NCBI GenBank assembly: GCA_026002595.1
Contig: BOBW01000112.1
Coordinates: 1 to 5,088, forward strand
Origin: Spirochaetia bacterium
GTDB lineage: Bacteria > Spirochaetota > Spirochaetia > Treponematales > Breznakiellaceae
Length of the DNA stretch: 5,088 nucleotides
Direction of reading: 5' to 3'
The notes below the pieces were generated by a model, which searched no databases, was not told the DNA's origin, and saw nothing but the letters and a program-made list of their open reading frames with translations. Of the stretch, positions 4,886 through 5,088 are shown piece by piece. The position numbers were made by a program, and so were the translations under genes. Position 1 is the stretch's first letter, and every line of letters starts with the position of its first letter.

Positions 4886-4914
4886 ATTCTATAATAAAAA
4901 ATATTATTAGTCAA
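4886..4914 (-). promoter_or_regulatory. Sigma-70-like promoter of the 81-aa gene
   Basis: TTGACT (4909-4914) and TAGAAT (4886-4891) are separated by 17 nt on the minus strand, each with one mismatch to consensus. The expected start is near 4879, giving a leader of about 20 nt containing AAAGG. Confidence 0.6.
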
Positions 4915-4916
4915 TA

Positions 4917-4945
4917 TAGCGGCGGAGCCGCTTAGCATAATTATT
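4917..4945. repeat. 29-bp direct repeat, copy 2, with GC hairpin
   Basis: This is the second copy of the repeat at 4587-4615, 330 bp away, lying just upstream of the promoter of the 81-aa gene. Its hairpin is AGCGGC-GGA-GCCGCT. Similarity continues loosely past the repeat: both copies are followed on the plus strand by AT-rich sequence leading into a TCC...ATC motif. This suggests a larger duplicated segment that has decayed. Confidence 0.85.
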
Positions 4946-4961
4946 TTTATTATTCCTTTCA

Positions 4962-4985
4962 TCGCCCCGCAAGGATGCGGGGCGA
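4962..4985. other. Perfect 9-bp GC-rich hairpin near the 5' end of cassette F
   Basis: TCGCCCCGC pairs perfectly with GCGGGGCGA around a 6-nt loop. It lies between the core of cassette F and its promoter. There is no T-run on either side, so a simple intrinsic terminator is unlikely. It could insulate the cassette gene from upstream transcription or be a relic of another mobile repeat. Confidence 0.6.
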
Positions 4986-5012
4986 AATCTTCAGACGTCC
5001 AGATTTTATTGC

Positions 5013-5088
5013 GTTTAACGTGAAAGCTATACGACGTTTTTATGGCCCGAATAAGGAAACCGTAGGTTTCCAGGGCCATAAAAATGTG
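5013..5088 (-). repeat. attC7 (partial), recombination site of the next cassette
   Basis: This is the left part of another attC, cut by the window end. The core GTTTAAC (5013-5019) belongs to cassette F, followed by the conserved spacer GTGAAAG, L box CTATACG and arm 1. In arm 1 TTTTTATGGCCC pairs with GGGCCATAAAAA, with bulge GAATAA and inner stem GGAAACC-GTA-GGTTTCC. This is yet another paired version of arm 1. Confidence 0.85.

Larger units (their letters stand above)
4362..5018 (-). mobile_element. Integron gene cassette F
   Basis: This 657-bp unit carries the 81-aa membrane protein gene, two direct repeats, a GC-rich hairpin and attC6. Its end inverted repeat is the longest: 4519-4538 pairs with 5000-5019 at 19 of 20 positions, the exception being G4529 opposite T5009. 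Its core is GTTTAAC/GTTAAAC, unlike all the other cassettes. The 4526-4586 tail beyond the gene holds a GC-rich segment with no gene. Confidence 0.76.

Noticed and set aside
4768..5079. Minus-strand 103-aa reading frame overlapping the 81-aa gene
   Set aside because: It begins inside attC7, runs through the cassette core, hairpin and promoter, and lacks a ribosome-binding site; an internal Met at about 4961 looks signal-like, but the frame crosses the 29-bp repeat and the real gene out of frame.
1..5088. CRISPR array
   Set aside because: The repeats are about 170 nt with strong multi-arm folds, and the intervals are 490-990 bp with genes, which does not fit CRISPR repeats and spacers.

Overview
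The window is a stretch of an integron gene-cassette array. Seven copies of a long, GC-rich, highly folded repeat occur at 1-138 (cut by the window edge), 779-947, 1817-1985, 2497-2669, 3657-3825, 4356-4525 and 5013-5088 (cut). They separate six short AT-rich blocks, each with one gene on the minus strand. Each complete repeat begins with a GCATAAC-like box and ends with a GTTATGC-like box, with an inner pair of complementary boxes (CTATACG/CGTATAG) and three internal hairpins. This is attC architecture (R/L boxes around a variable terminal structure), but at 169-173 nt the sites are longer than the usual 57-141 nt. There is no integrase, attI site, tRNA or housekeeping gene, so this is the interior of the array. 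Very AT-rich cassette genes, a GTTATGC core and a long chromosomal-type array suggest a spirochaete such as an oral or gut Treponema (T. denticola carries such an array). The organism is an inference from memory, not proven by the sequence.

Layout, with cassettes reading right to left: cassette A (up to 784) holds a 177-aa helical protein of unknown role. B (785-1822) holds a membrane-anchored YdcF/SanA-type DUF218 protein. C (1823-2502) holds a small exported coiled-coil protein. D (2503-3662) holds a cytoplasmic seven-bladed WD40-like propeller. E (3663-4361) holds a zinc-ribbon membrane protein, whose start I move to the ATG at 4244. F (4362-5018) holds an 81-aa two-helix membrane protein flanked by a 29-bp direct repeat. 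The genes share no pathway; as usual in such arrays, they are independent accessory functions. The only stretch over 300 bases without a gene, 4245-4613, holds the leader of cassette E, attC6 and a short GC-rich tail of cassette F.

The most interesting signals are structural. First, the two ends of every complete cassette are near-perfect inverted repeats of 17-20 bp that run well past the 7-bp core box. They differ between cassettes but match within each cassette. All six have exactly one mismatch, at position 11, and it is always G on the left and T on the right of the plus strand, that is, a G-T wobble on the plus strand and an A-C clash on the minus strand. These ends meet only in the excised circle (or across a folded cassette), giving a cassette-specific extension of the attC stem. 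Second, a further invariant G-T wobble inside hairpin arm 1 also favours the plus strand, which is the bottom strand of the cassettes and so the strand integron integrases are known to use. Third, each cassette carries its own sigma-70-like promoter just upstream of its gene; two of these (B and D) would make virtually leaderless mRNAs.
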